Assembly (NCBI GenBank): GCA_910588135.1
Contig: CAJUOT010000008.1
Span: 1-64,000 of the forward strand
DNA: 64,000 bases
Source: an uncultured Oscillospiraceae bacterium
GTDB lineage: Bacteria > Bacillota > Clostridia > Oscillospirales > Oscillospiraceae
Direction: 5' to 3'
A model generated the notes under the pieces. That model did not search any database. It saw only the letters and a program-made list of their open reading frames with translations, and was not told where the DNA came from. Position numbers and translations under genes: made by a program. This document shows, one piece after another, positions 48,341 to 56,542 of the stretch (its first letter is position 1; each line of letters begins with the position of its first letter).

Positions 48341-50695
48341 TTGAGCCTTGCGAAACTGAACGCCCGGGATGTGGCCAAGGATTTTGGGATGCAAGCCAAA
48401 GCCATTACTGCGATCCTGACCGAGCACACAAAGGGGGCCGTATCCCCCACCAAAATCCTCACTGACCGGGAGCTGTCCATCATTTTTGAGTACCTGACCC
48501 AGCACAACCAGGTGGACTCCATCGAGTCCATCTATGCCGACGTATACCATGAACCCGCCAAGCCCGCCGCCCCGGCGGCCAAGGGGGAGCAGAAGGGCTC
48601 CCCCCAGAAGGAGGGCAAACCCGCCCCCGCCCCGGCCCAGGGGAAAAACGCCCCCGCCCCCGGGCAGAAGGAGCAGACCAAGCCCGCCGCCCCGGCCAAG
48701 CCCGTGGGCCGCGCTCCGGAGAAGAAAGTGGTGGACACCCGCAAAGGCGGCGGCCCCAACCTGGAGAAGTACGACCAGCGGCTGGAGGACCTGGCCCCCG
48801 ACAAGGCCAACCGGATGCAGACCGGCAAGCAGAAGTTCCAGAACCGGGGGGGCAAGAACCGGGGCCAGGGCTTCGGCAACAAGCGCCGCCAGGAGGAGCA
48901 GGACCGGATGCGCCGCCTCCAGCTGGAGATCGCCAAAAAGACCCCCCTCACCGTGAAAATCCCCGATGAGATCGGCGTGGGCGAGCTGGCCTCCCGGATG
49001 AAGAAGACCGGGGCCGAGGTGGTCAAGTGCCTGATCCGCAACGGGGTGATGGCCTCCCTCAGCGACATCATCGACTACGACACCGCCGCCCTCGTCGCCA
49101 TGGAGCTGGGCTGCAAGGTGGAGAAGGAAGTCATTGTCACCATCGAGGAGCGGCTCATCGACACCGCCGAGGACAAAGAGGAGGACCTCCAGTCCCGGGC
49201 CCCCGTGGTGGTGGTCATGGGCCACGTGGACCACGGCAAGACCTCCCTGCTGGACCACATCCGGAACGCCAACGTGGTTTCCGGAGAGGCCGGCGGCATC
49301 ACCCAGCACATCGGCGCCTACCAGGTGCTGGTGAACGGCAAGCCCATCACCTTCCTGGACACGCCGGGCCACGAGGCCTTCACCGCCATGCGCGCCCGGG
49401 GCGCCATGGTCACCGACATCGCCATCCTGGTGGTGGCCGCCGACGATGGCATCATGCCCCAGACCGTGGAGTCCATCAACCACGCCAAGGCCGCCGAGAT
49501 CCCCATCATCGTGGCCATCAACAAAATGGATAAGCCCGAGGCCAACCCCGAGCGGATCAAGCAGCAGCTCACCGAATACGAGCTGGTGCCCGAGGAGTGG
49601 GGCGGCGAGACCATCATCTGCCCCATCTCCGCCAAGACGGGCATGGGCATCGACAATCTGCTGGAGATGGTCACCCTCACCGCCGAGATGCGGGAGCTGA
49701 AGGCCAACCCCAACCGTACCGCCCACGGCGCGGTGATCGAGGCGCGGCTGGACAAGGGCCGGGGCCCGGTGGCCACCCTGCTGGTGCAGAACGGCACGCT
49801 GAAGCAGGGCGACGTGATCATCGCCGGCATGGCGGTGGGCCGCGTCCGGGCCATGACGGACTACAAGGGCAACAAGGTCACCGAGGCGGGCCCCTCCGTC
49901 CCCGTGGAGATCATCGGCATGGGCGAGGTGCCCGGGGCTGGCGACGACTTCCACGCCGTGGCCGACGAGCGCATGGCCCGGGAGCTGGTGGAGCAGCGCA
50001 AGAGCGAGATGAAGAACGCCACCACCGGCGCCGCCAAGCAGAAGGTGTCCCTGGAGGAGCTGTTCAGCCAGATTCAGGCGGGCGAGATGAAGGACCTGAA
50101 CATCATCGTCAAGGCGGATGTGCAGGGCTCCGCCGAGGCAGTGAAGGCCAGCCTGGAGAAAATCTCCAACGAGGAGGTGCGGGTGCGGGTCATCCACTGC
50201 GCCGTGGGCGCCATCAACGAGTCCGACGTGATGCTGGCCACCACCTCCAACGCCATCATCGTGGGCTTTAACGTCCGCCCGGACAAAAACGCCGCCGACT
50301 CCGCCGGGCGCAATAAGGTGGATATGCGGATGTACCGCGTCATTTACGACTGCATCAACGAGATCGAGTCCGCCATGAAGGGGATGCTGGCCCCCAAGTT
50401 CAAGGAAGTGGCCCTGGGTCAGGCCGAGGTGCGCCAGGTGTACAAGATCACCGGGGTGGGCTTCGTGGCCGGGTGCTACGTCACCGACGGCAAGGTGGCC
50501 CGGAACGCCCAAATCCGTCTCGTCCGGGACGGCATCGTCATCCACGAGGGCGTGATGAACTCCCTCCAGCGCTTCAAGGACAGCGTGAAGGAGGTCGCCC
50601 GGGGTTACGAGTGCGGCATCGGGATTGAGAAGTACAGCGACATCAAGGAGGGCGACGTGATTGAGGCCTTCGTGATGGAACAAATAGAGGTATGA
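48341..50695 (+). CDS. infB: Translation initiation factor IF-2
   Basis: IF-2 is the GTPase that places initiator tRNA on the ribosome. The start is read as TTG 48341 (MSLAKLNARDVAKDFG) because SD AGGAGG is 8 bp upstream; a GTG at 48332 overlaps the SD. The 784 residues have an IF2-N domain, a long Pro/Ala/Lys/Gln linker (about 70-190), a second IF2-N (TPLTVKIPDEIGVGELASRMKKTGAEVVK), the G domain (VMGHVDHGKTSLLDHIR, DTPGHEAFTAMRARGA, NKMDKPEA, SAKTGMG) and the C-terminal beta-barrel domains. Its last 28 codons are duplicated at 50841-50924 with only synonymous changes. Confidence 0.96.
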   Translation: MSLAKLNARDVAKDFGMQAKAITAILTEHTKGAVSPTKILTDRELSIIFEYLTQHNQVDSIESIYADVYHEPAKPAAPAAKGEQKGSPQKEGKPAPAPAQGKNAPAPGQKEQTKPAAPAKPVGRAPEKKVVDTRKGGGPNLEKYDQRLEDLAPDKANRMQTGKQKFQNRGGKNRGQGFGNKRRQEEQDRMRRLQLEIAKKTPLTVKIPDEIGVGELASRMKKTGAEVVKCLIRNGVMASLSDIIDYDTAALVAMELGCKVEKEVIVTIEERLIDTAEDKEEDLQSRAPVVVVMGHVDHGKTSLLDHIRNANVVSGEAGGITQHIGAYQVLVNGKPITFLDTPGHEAFTAMRARGAMVTDIAILVVAADDGIMPQTVESINHAKAAEIPIIVAINKMDKPEANPERIKQQLTEYELVPEEWGGETIICPISAKTGMGIDNLLEMVTLTAEMRELKANPNRTAHGAVIEARLDKGRGPVATLLVQNGTLKQGDVIIAGMAVGRVRAMTDYKGNKVTEAGPSVPVEIIGMGEVPGAGDDFHAVADERMARELVEQRKSEMKNATTGAAKQKVSLEELFSQIQAGEMKDLNIIVKADVQGSAEAVKASLEKISNEEVRVRVIHCAVGAINESDVMLATTSNAIIVGFNVRPDKNAADSAGRNKVDMRMYRVIYDCINEIESAMKGMLAPKFKEVALGQAEVRQVYKITGVGFVAGCYVTDGKVARNAQIRLVRDGIVIHEGVMNSLQRFKDSVKEVARGYECGIGIEKYSDIKEGDVIEAFVMEQIEV

Positions 50696-50924
50696 TGCCG
50701 CACGAGTACCCCGCGCAGCGGGGCGCGCCGAATGGCGCGTAAAATCGGAGCCGCAGGCAGAGATTTGCGCAGGCGGAATTCATTTCCGCCGAGCATTGTA
50801 AAATTCGGGGTCCCCGCAAAATCGGAGATTTTGTGGGGTGTGCGGCATCGGGATTGAGAAGTACAGTGATATCAAGGAGGGCGACGTGATCGAGGCCTTC
50901 GTGATGGAACAGATTGAGGTGTAA
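50696..50924 (+). repeat. Palindromic insert followed by a duplicate of the infB 3' end
   Basis: Directly behind the infB stop lies about 145 bp of hairpins (CGCGCCGAATGGCGCG; GGCGGAATTCATTTCCGCC; CCCCGCAAAATCGGAGATTTTGTGGGG in two arms). Then 50841-50924 repeats infB 50612-50695 (84 bp, CGIGIEKYSD...EQIEV and stop). Every visible difference is synonymous, including the stop (TGA in the first copy, TAA in the second). The second copy has no start codon. Confidence 0.88.
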
Positions 50925-50969
50925 CGACGCAGGGGCGGGCGGTTTCGCCCGCCCCGTTTTAATGCAGGA

Positions 50970-51107
50970 CAATCCCCCGCCTTCGCTCCGCTCAGGCACC
51001 CCCTTTCAAAAGGGGGCTTAGGGGCCGCGTTACAGATATCGTTCCGATAGGACGAAAGGCCCCTTTGGAAAGGGGCTGTCGCCGCCGCAGGCGGTGACTG
51101 GGGATTG
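50970..51107 (+). repeat. Palindromic element with CAATCCCC ends, long copy
   Basis: Ends CAATCCCC (50970-50977) and GGGGATTG (51100-51107). It holds two inner hairpins, CCCCCTTTCAAAAGGGGG and CCCCTTTGGAAAGGGG, and GCCGCCGCAGGCGG. It is related to 47557-47628. Confidence 0.75.
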
Positions 51108-51128
51108 CGAAAGAAGGCAGCGGTTATC

Positions 51129-51524
51129 ATGGAAATATTACCTCGCAACAAAAAACTCCGTTCCCGTTCTACGCAGATGCGCAGCGAACCGACTCCCCAG
51201 GAGCGGCATCTGTGGTATGATTTTTTGCGCGCAGCTCGGCCGCAATGGAACCGCCAGCGTATTATCGGCAGCTATATCGTAGACTTTTATTGCGCCAAGG
51301 CAAGGCTGGTAATTGAACTGGACGGAGGCCAGCATTACGATGAATCGGGCCTGATTGAATATGACAGGATTCGTACAGAGTATTTGGAAGCCCTTGGCTT
51401 GAATGTGCTGCGATTTACAAACCCGGAGGTTGACCACAATTTTCAGGCCGTCTGTCAAAAAATTCAAGTGGAGACAGAACGACTGTTGAAAAAGCCTTTT
51501 CAGAAGAATGGGGAATGCCTATGA
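51129..51524 (+). CDS. DUF559 (Vsr-like endonuclease-fold) protein
   Basis: The 131-residue product begins MEILPRNKKLRSRSTQMRSE and shows the DUF559 pattern TPQERHLWYDFLRAARPQWNRQRIIGSYIVDFYCAKARLVIELDGGQHYDESGLIEYDRIRTEYLEALGLNVLRFTNPEV. The E/D and ELDGGQH residues match the very-short-patch-repair/PD-(D/E)XK fold. Such proteins are widespread and uncharacterised. GC content is lower than in the operon genes around it, and it is flanked upstream by palindromic elements, so it looks inserted into the infB-rbfA interval. SD is weak. Confidence 0.9.
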   Translation: MEILPRNKKLRSRSTQMRSEPTPQERHLWYDFLRAARPQWNRQRIIGSYIVDFYCAKARLVIELDGGQHYDESGLIEYDRIRTEYLEALGLNVLRFTNPEVDHNFQAVCQKIQVETERLLKKPFQKNGECL

Positions 51525-51919
51525 GCTGCGTCTATCTGCTGGCGGCGGATAAGGAGCTGCCTTTTGTCAACTGCCAGGAATTTCGGACAAAAACCGTCCA
51601 TAAAGTCGACGTCGGTATGGAGGCCGGCTTCAAGCTGGAGCCCCATCGGTATTACCGGCAGGCTGTGGATGAACTGGGCTATCCCATGAAACACTATCAA
51701 TATGAGCTATCCCTGGAAGCGGACGAACAGGACTTGGACAGCCTCAAGAAGTACCTTGCCCAACACTTTTCTGCCGGGGAAGCCGTGGAGCTCTGGCACC
51801 TGTGGGTGGGCGAGCATCGCCGCCTGACACGCTATCACGGAAGCCTCGCGGACTTCGATCTGGACACTGTCAAGCAGTTTTTGGAGACCCAACAGGTCTG
51901 TTTCACCATTACGATTTAA
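51521..51919 (+). CDS. Protein of unknown function between the DUF559 gene and rbfA
   Basis: The ATG at 51521 overlaps the DUF559 stop (ATGA) and has SD GGGGAA; the product is 132 residues. It is soluble, with MSCVYLLAADKELPFVNCQEF at the start, a central PHRYYRQAVDELGYPMKHYQYELSLEADEQD and VELWHLWVGEHRRLTRYHGSLADFDLDTVKQFLE. It contains Trp/His-rich patches but no known motif. Codon use matches the DUF559 gene and not the translation genes, so the pair probably arrived together. Confidence 0.75.
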   Translation: MSCVYLLAADKELPFVNCQEFRTKTVHKVDVGMEAGFKLEPHRYYRQAVDELGYPMKHYQYELSLEADEQDLDSLKKYLAQHFSAGEAVELWHLWVGEHRRLTRYHGSLADFDLDTVKQFLETQQVCFTITI

Positions 51920-51932
51920 GAAGGAGAACGTT

Positions 51933-52328
51933 ATGCCAAGCAATCGCATCGGACGCGTCAACGAGGAGATCCAGCGGGAGCTGGCCTCCCTCATCCCCAC
52001 GGTGAAGGACCCTCGGGTGGCGGACGCAGGGATGATCTCCGTCACCGCCGTGGAGGCCACCCCCGACCTGAAATACGCGAAAATCTACGTCAGCGCCCTG
52101 GATAAAGACAGCATCCCCCAGCTTCTGAAAGGGCTGAAATCCGCCTCCGGCTACCTGCGCCGGGAGCTGGGGCGGGCGCTGAACCTGCGCAACACCCCGG
52201 AGCTGTCCTTTGTGCGGGACGACTCCATCGACAAGGGCGCCCACATTCTGGATATGCTGCGCAACCCGGAGGTGGTCAAGCCCGCCAACCCGGCCAACGC
52301 CCACATTATTTTGGACGAGGAGGATTGA
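51933..52328 (+). CDS. rbfA: Ribosome-binding factor A
   Basis: It binds the 30S subunit during late maturation. The 131 residues show NRIGRVNEEIQRELASLIPTVKDPRVADAGMISVTAVEATPDLKYAKIYVSALD and GYLRRELGRALNLRNTPELSFVRDDSIDKGAHI, the KH-like RbfA fold. SD AGAAGGAG precedes the ATG. It overlaps no gene but is 3 bp from nrnA. Confidence 0.95.
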   Translation: MPSNRIGRVNEEIQRELASLIPTVKDPRVADAGMISVTAVEATPDLKYAKIYVSALDKDSIPQLLKGLKSASGYLRRELGRALNLRNTPELSFVRDDSIDKGAHILDMLRNPEVVKPANPANAHIILDEED

Positions 52329-52331
52329 CCC

Positions 52332-53291
52332 ATGGATTACCGGGAAGCGGCGGCGTTCCTGCGCGCCCGCGACAACTATCTGATTTTAACCCACAAGCGG
52401 CCCGACGGGGACACCATCGGCTGCGCCGCGGGGCTGTGCCGCGCCCTGCGCAGGCTGGGCAAGACCGCCTTCGTCCTGCCCAACGAGGACGCCACCGCTC
52501 TGCTGGCAGGCTACCTGGACGGCCTCACCGCCCCCGAGGGGTATGGGCCGGACACGGTAGTCAGCGTGGACACCGCCGTCCTGGACCTGCTGCCCGGCAG
52601 CGCCCAGCCCTGGCGGGAGCGCATTGATCTGGCCATCGACCACCATCCCTCCCTCGAGTTCTTCGCCCGGGAGACCTGCCTGGAGGCAGACAAGGCCGCC
52701 TGCGGGGAGATCATCTGGAAAATCTGCGTGGAGCTGGGGGCCATGGACGGGGAGATCGCCGCGCCGCTGTACGTGGCGGTGGCCACCGACTGCGGGTGCT
52801 TCGTGTACGCCAACACCACCCCACACACCCACCGGGCGGCGGCGGCGCTGATGGAGCAGGGAATTCCGGTGAAGGCGCTGAACAAGCGGCACTTCCGCAC
52901 CAAGTCCATGCGCCGTATGCAGCTGGAGCGCCTGATTTTGCAGAATATGCACCTGTACCACGGCGGCACGGTGGCCGTGGCCCCCATCTCCCTGGAGATG
53001 ATGGCCCAGGCCGGGGCCACCTCTGAGGACACCGACGATATCGCCGCCTTCCTGGGGCAGATCGACGGGGTGCTCCACACCGCCACCATCCGGGAGCACG
53101 AGGGGGGCGAGTGCCGCATCTCCGTGCGTACCGACGCATCTAAGCTGAACGCCACCAGGGTGTGCGCCCGGCTGGGGGGCGGCGGGCACAGGGCCGCCGC
53201 CGGCTGCACCGTCAAAGGGACGGTGGCCGAGGCGGAGGCCGCCATCCTGTCCGCCATCGACGCGCAGCTGGCAGAGCCGAACCAGGATTGA
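52332..53291 (+). CDS. nrnA: DHH-family bifunctional oligoribonuclease / PAP phosphatase NrnA
   Basis: It degrades short RNA oligonucleotides and dephosphorylates pAp. The 319 residues have YLILTHKRPDGDTIGCAAGLCRALRRLG (motif I), VVSVDTAVLDLLPG, LAIDHHPS (the DHH motif), CGEIIWKI, YVAVATDCGCFVYANTTPHTHRAAAALME and the DHHA1 region LGGGGHRAAAGCTVKG. All metal ligands appear present. The order rbfA-nrnA-truB-ribF is typical of Firmicutes. Confidence 0.94.
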   Translation: MDYREAAAFLRARDNYLILTHKRPDGDTIGCAAGLCRALRRLGKTAFVLPNEDATALLAGYLDGLTAPEGYGPDTVVSVDTAVLDLLPGSAQPWRERIDLAIDHHPSLEFFARETCLEADKAACGEIIWKICVELGAMDGEIAAPLYVAVATDCGCFVYANTTPHTHRAAAALMEQGIPVKALNKRHFRTKSMRRMQLERLILQNMHLYHGGTVAVAPISLEMMAQAGATSEDTDDIAAFLGQIDGVLHTATIREHEGGECRISVRTDASKLNATRVCARLGGGGHRAAAGCTVKGTVAEAEAAILSAIDAQLAEPNQD

Positions 53292-53298
53292 ACGGGTC

Positions 53299-53373
53299 GT
53301 AGGGGCGCACATCGTGCGCCCGCCTGAAATTACCCGTGCCTGTGAACTGCGGGCGCACGATATGCGCCCCTAC
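53299..53373 (+). repeat. 75-bp palindromic element with 25-bp arms
   Basis: GTAGGGGCGCACATCGTGCG... (53299-53323) and its complement at 53349-53373 match except at one position, around a 25-bp loop. It lies between nrnA and truB. This GTAGGGGCGCA type is common in intergenic regions of related genomes as I recall, and looks like a small mobile palindrome. Confidence 0.8.
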
Positions 53374-53395
53374 AGATTACAAAGGGGGGCGTTCC

Positions 53396-54283
53396 ATGCC
53401 AAATGGTATTATAATCATAGACAAGCCTGCCGGCTGGACCTCTATGGACGTGTGCGCCAAGCTCCGGGGGATGTTCCACGAGAAGCGGGTGGGCCACGCC
53501 GGAACCCTGGACCCCATGGCCACCGGCGTGCTGCCCGTATTCATCGGCCGGGCCACCCGGGCGGTGGAGTTCGCCGCCGATTCCGACAAGGAGTACATTG
53601 CCGGATTAAAACTGGGAGTTGTCACCAATACCCAGGACACCACGGGAGAAATCCTGGAGGAGCGGCCCGCGGAGGTGACCAGGGAGCAGCTTCTGGCTGT
53701 GCTGCCCCAATTCACCGGGGAAATTGAACAGCTGCCCCCCATGTACTCCGCCATCAAAATAGGCGGAAAAAAGCTGTACGAGCTGGCCCGGAAGGGAAAA
53801 GAGGTGGAGCGCAGGCCCCGCACTGTCACCATCCACGCCCTGGAGCTGCTGGGCGGGACGCCCCCCGAGGGGGCGGACTTCCTGCTGCGGGTGTCCTGCT
53901 CCAAGGGCACCTATGTGCGAACCCTGTGCCACGACATCGGACAGGCCCTGGGCTGCGGCGGGTGCATGGGTTCCCTCCGGCGTGTGAAGGCCGCCGGCTT
54001 TACCCTTGCTGACAGCGTTACATTACAGGCCGTTCAGGAGGCGGCGGACCAGGGGCGCGGGGAATCCCTCCTGCTGCCGGTGGACACTTATTTTGCCGGT
54101 GTGCCGGTGCTGATGCTGAAGAATGCGGCCGCCGAAAAGAAGGTGCGCAATGGCGCGGCGCTGGCCCTTCGGGATGTTCCAGACGGAGAGTACCGGGTGT
54201 ACGGCGCAGACAAGACATTTTTGGCCCTTGGCCGAGTGGCGGGCGGAAGGCTCGCCACCGTCAAGAGCTTTTTCGAGGTGTAG
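53396..54283 (+). CDS. truB: tRNA pseudouridine 55 synthase TruB
   Basis: It makes pseudouridine-55 in the T loop of tRNA. The 295 residues begin MPNGIIIIDKPAGWTSMDVCAKLRGMF and have the catalytic KRVGHAGTLDPMATGVLPVFIGRATR (aspartate in TLDP), DKEYIAGLKLGVVTNTQDTTG, PPMYSAIKIGGKKLYELARKG and SCSKGTYVRTLCHDIG. ATG 53396 has SD AAAGGGGGG just after the palindromic element. ribF follows after 6 bp. Confidence 0.95.
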   Translation: MPNGIIIIDKPAGWTSMDVCAKLRGMFHEKRVGHAGTLDPMATGVLPVFIGRATRAVEFAADSDKEYIAGLKLGVVTNTQDTTGEILEERPAEVTREQLLAVLPQFTGEIEQLPPMYSAIKIGGKKLYELARKGKEVERRPRTVTIHALELLGGTPPEGADFLLRVSCSKGTYVRTLCHDIGQALGCGGCMGSLRRVKAAGFTLADSVTLQAVQEAADQGRGESLLLPVDTYFAGVPVLMLKNAAAEKKVRNGAALALRDVPDGEYRVYGADKTFLALGRVAGGRLATVKSFFEV

Positions 54284-54289
54284 TATCTG

Positions 54290-55195
54290 ATGGATAAACA
54301 ACGGCGAGTTATCGCCCTGGGCTTTTTCGACGGGGTGCATCTGGGCCACGGGGCGCTGCTGCGCAGGGTGGCGGAGCGTTCCCGCGCCCTGGGCGCCCGC
54401 CCCTGCGCCTTCACCTTTGACCGCAGCCCCGCCGCCGCCCTCACCGGCAGGGCCGTCCCCCTGCTCAGCGGAGTGGAGGACCGAAGCCGGTTCATGCGGG
54501 AGCTGTATGGCATCCTGGAGGTGGTGGTGGCCCCCTTCGACGTGATGCGGCAGATGGACTGGCGGGACTTCATCGACCAGTACCTCAAGGAAGAGCTGGG
54601 GGCCGTCCATGTGGTGGCGGGCCACGACTTTCACTTCGGCTACCAGGGCCAGGGGAATCCCCAGCGGCTGGCGGAGCGGTGCCGGGAACAGGGCCTGGGC
54701 TGTGATATCATCCCCAGGGTGGAGCTGGACGGGGTCACCATATCGTCCACCTACATCCGCTCCCTGGTGGGGGCGGGGGACATGGAGCAGGCCCGGCGGT
54801 TTCTGGGCCACCCCCACGCCCTGTCCGGCCCGGTGGTCCACGGCCATGAGCTGGGCCGCGTCATGGGCACTCCCACCGCCAACCTTCTGGTGCCCGAAGG
54901 GGTGATCGCCCCCGGCTTCGGGGTGTATGCCAGCCGGGTCTTTCTGCCCGGCGGCCAGCGGCTGGCGGTGACCAACGTGGGGGTGCGGCCCACAGTGAGC
55001 GCCGGCGGAACCGCCGTCACCGTGGAGCCGTGGATTCTGGACTATCACGGCGACCTGTACGGGAAGGACATCCGGGTGGAGTTCTACGCCCGGCTGCGGC
55101 CGGAGCGGAAGTTCCCCTCGGTGGACGCGCTGCGCGCCGCCATCCTGCAAAACGCGGAACAGACCCGGACCTATTTTGAGAAAGCGCTGAGGTGA
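54290..55195 (+). CDS. ribF: Bifunctional riboflavin kinase / FAD synthetase
   Basis: It converts riboflavin to FMN and FAD. The 301 residues have the FAD synthetase domain (VIALGFFDGVHLGHGALLRRV, FTFDRSPAAAL, VVAGHDFHFGYQGQGNPQRL, ISSTYIRSLVGAGD) and the riboflavin kinase domain (PVVHGHELGRVMGTPTANLLVPEGVIAPGFGVYAS, TNVGVRPTV, EFYARLRPERKF). It closes the nusA-infB operon in its usual position after truB. Confidence 0.95.
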   Translation: MDKQRRVIALGFFDGVHLGHGALLRRVAERSRALGARPCAFTFDRSPAAALTGRAVPLLSGVEDRSRFMRELYGILEVVVAPFDVMRQMDWRDFIDQYLKEELGAVHVVAGHDFHFGYQGQGNPQRLAERCREQGLGCDIIPRVELDGVTISSTYIRSLVGAGDMEQARRFLGHPHALSGPVVHGHELGRVMGTPTANLLVPEGVIAPGFGVYASRVFLPGGQRLAVTNVGVRPTVSAGGTAVTVEPWILDYHGDLYGKDIRVEFYARLRPERKFPSVDALRAAILQNAEQTRTYFEKALR

Positions 55196-55201
55196 ACCGC
55201 C

Positions 55202-55906
55202 ATGCCGGCTACATTGATCAATATGGCCCTGATCCTCCTGGGAGGCGGGCTGGGCCTGCTGTTTAAAAATCTCATCAGCGGCAGGCTCCTGTCCATTCTC
55301 ACCCATGCCCTGGGCCTGTGCGTACTTGGCATCGGCATCAGCAGCGCCATCGGGACAGAGAATATGCTGTGCGTCATCGTGTGTATGGTCGTGGGCACTG
55401 TCATCGGCAGCGCCATCGACATTGAGCGCCGCCTGGAGGGCGCGGGGGACCTTCTCCGGGCCAGAATCGGCGGGCAGGGGAACAGCCGCTTCACCGAGGG
55501 CTTTGTCAACGCCGCCCTGCTGTTCTGCGTGGGGGCCATGGCCATCACCGGTTCCATTGAGGCCGGCCTCAACGGCAATTATGAGATCATCATCTCCAAA
55601 GGCATCATCGACGGGGTAACCTCCGTCTCCTTTGCCGCCACCATGGGGATCGGCGTGATGTTCTCCGTCATCCCGCTGCTCCTCTACCAGGGAGGCATCA
55701 CCCTGCTGGCCGGGTGGGTGGGACCCTATCTCCCCCCCGCCGTCATCACCGAGATGACCGCCGTGGGCGGGGCGCTCATCGTCGCCATCGCCGTCAATAT
55801 GCTGGAGCTGGGGCGGGAAAAGATCAAAGTGGGCAATATGCTCCCCGCGGTGTTCCTCCCCATCGCCTACATACCGCTGGCGCAATGGCTGGCAGGGCTG
55901 TTCTGA
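55202..55906 (+). CDS. DUF554 family membrane protein
   Basis: The 234-residue protein has six or seven helices: TLINMALILLGGGLGLLFKNLI, ILTHALGLCVLGIGISSAIG, MLCVIVCMVVGTVIGSAIDIERRLE, FVNAALLFCVGAMAITGSIEAGLNG, SKGIIDGVTSVSFAATMGIGVMFSVIPLLLYQGGITLLA, AVGGALIVAIAVNMLELG. The IDIExRLE and FVxAxLLFCVGAMAIxGS motifs define DUF554 (YdfK/YqgA), possible transporters of unknown substrate. It is 6 bp after ribF. Confidence 0.9.
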   Translation: MPATLINMALILLGGGLGLLFKNLISGRLLSILTHALGLCVLGIGISSAIGTENMLCVIVCMVVGTVIGSAIDIERRLEGAGDLLRARIGGQGNSRFTEGFVNAALLFCVGAMAITGSIEAGLNGNYEIIISKGIIDGVTSVSFAATMGIGVMFSVIPLLLYQGGITLLAGWVGPYLPPAVITEMTAVGGALIVAIAVNMLELGREKIKVGNMLPAVFLPIAYIPLAQWLAGLF

Positions 55907-55920
55907 GGGGAGGAACTGCT

Positions 55921-56259
55921 GTGGAGCCCGATATCACCTGTGCGCTGCTGGAAAAAATCCGGGCGCGGCCCGGGATGTACCTGGGGGAAAAGGATCTGAC
56001 CCGGCTGAAATGCCTGCTGGACGGCTACTGCATACGGGAGATGGAGCGCAATCCGGACTATGTCCAAAACAACAGGTTCTGGCATGGCTTCTGCCGGTAT
56101 GTGGAGGACTGCTACCGCGTCACAAGCACCCAGGGCTGGTGCCGGATCATTGAGTTCTATTCCTCCAGCCGGGCGGACGCCTTTGACAACTTCTTTTTAC
56201 GGTATGACGAGTACCTTGCCGCCTGGCGGGAAGGGAAAACGCCCCCGGCCCGCTTCTGA
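55921..56259 (+). CDS. Small soluble protein of unknown function
   Basis: The GTG at 55921 has SD GGGGAGGA. The 112-residue product MEPDITCALLEKIRARPGMYLGEKDLTRLKCLLDGYCI ... FWHGFCRYVEDCYRVTSTQGWCRIIEFYSSSRADAFDNFFLRYDEYLAAW is aromatic-rich, with the RPGMYLGEKxLxxLxxxLDGY start found in a set of uncharacterised bacterial proteins. No catalytic motif is evident. It ends before a terminator and is probably co-transcribed with the DUF554 gene. Confidence 0.75.
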   Translation: MEPDITCALLEKIRARPGMYLGEKDLTRLKCLLDGYCIREMERNPDYVQNNRFWHGFCRYVEDCYRVTSTQGWCRIIEFYSSSRADAFDNFFLRYDEYLAAWREGKTPPARF

Positions 56260-56265
56260 ACGGAA

Positions 56266-56304
56266 CTCGCCGACCCGCCGCAGGCGGGGCGGCGGTCTTT
56301 TTTG
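56266..56304 (+). terminator. Intrinsic terminator of the long translation operon
   Basis: GCCGACCCGCC-GCA-GGCGGGGCGGC followed by GGTCTTTTTT, immediately after the gene ending at 56259. Confidence 0.82.
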
Positions 56305-56343
56305 ACATTGCGCGGAAATTGAGGGGAAGTTCAAACAAAAGCC

Positions 56344-56372
56344 TTGCAATGGGCGGGGAAAGGCGTTATACT
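56344..56372 (+). promoter_or_regulatory. Sigma-A promoter of the crt-hbd operon
   Basis: TTGCAA (56344-56349), a 17-bp spacer and TATACT (56367-56372). It gives a leader of about 165 bp containing a GC-rich hairpin (around 56410-56450) before crt. Confidence 0.75.
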
Positions 56373-56542
56373 GATGAGAGAATATAGGGAATGCTCCCCC
56401 TCCCCCGCGGCATGACCGGCGGACGCCTGCCGGCTCCTTGCCGCTCGCCTTTGCCCCTGGTTTGTTAAAAAAATGGCGAACATGGACGGGGACAGCCGTT
56501 CTCTGTTTTCCACATCCTATTTACATTTAAGGAGGCAAACTG

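Noticed and set aside
48323..50683. 786-residue minus-strand frame opposite infB
   Set aside because: It is a high-GC antisense shadow of IF-2 with His/Gly/Leu-rich composition and no family match.
54023..55885. 620-residue minus-strand frame opposite truB, ribF and DUF554
   Set aside because: Gln/His/Gly-rich shadow across three well-supported genes.
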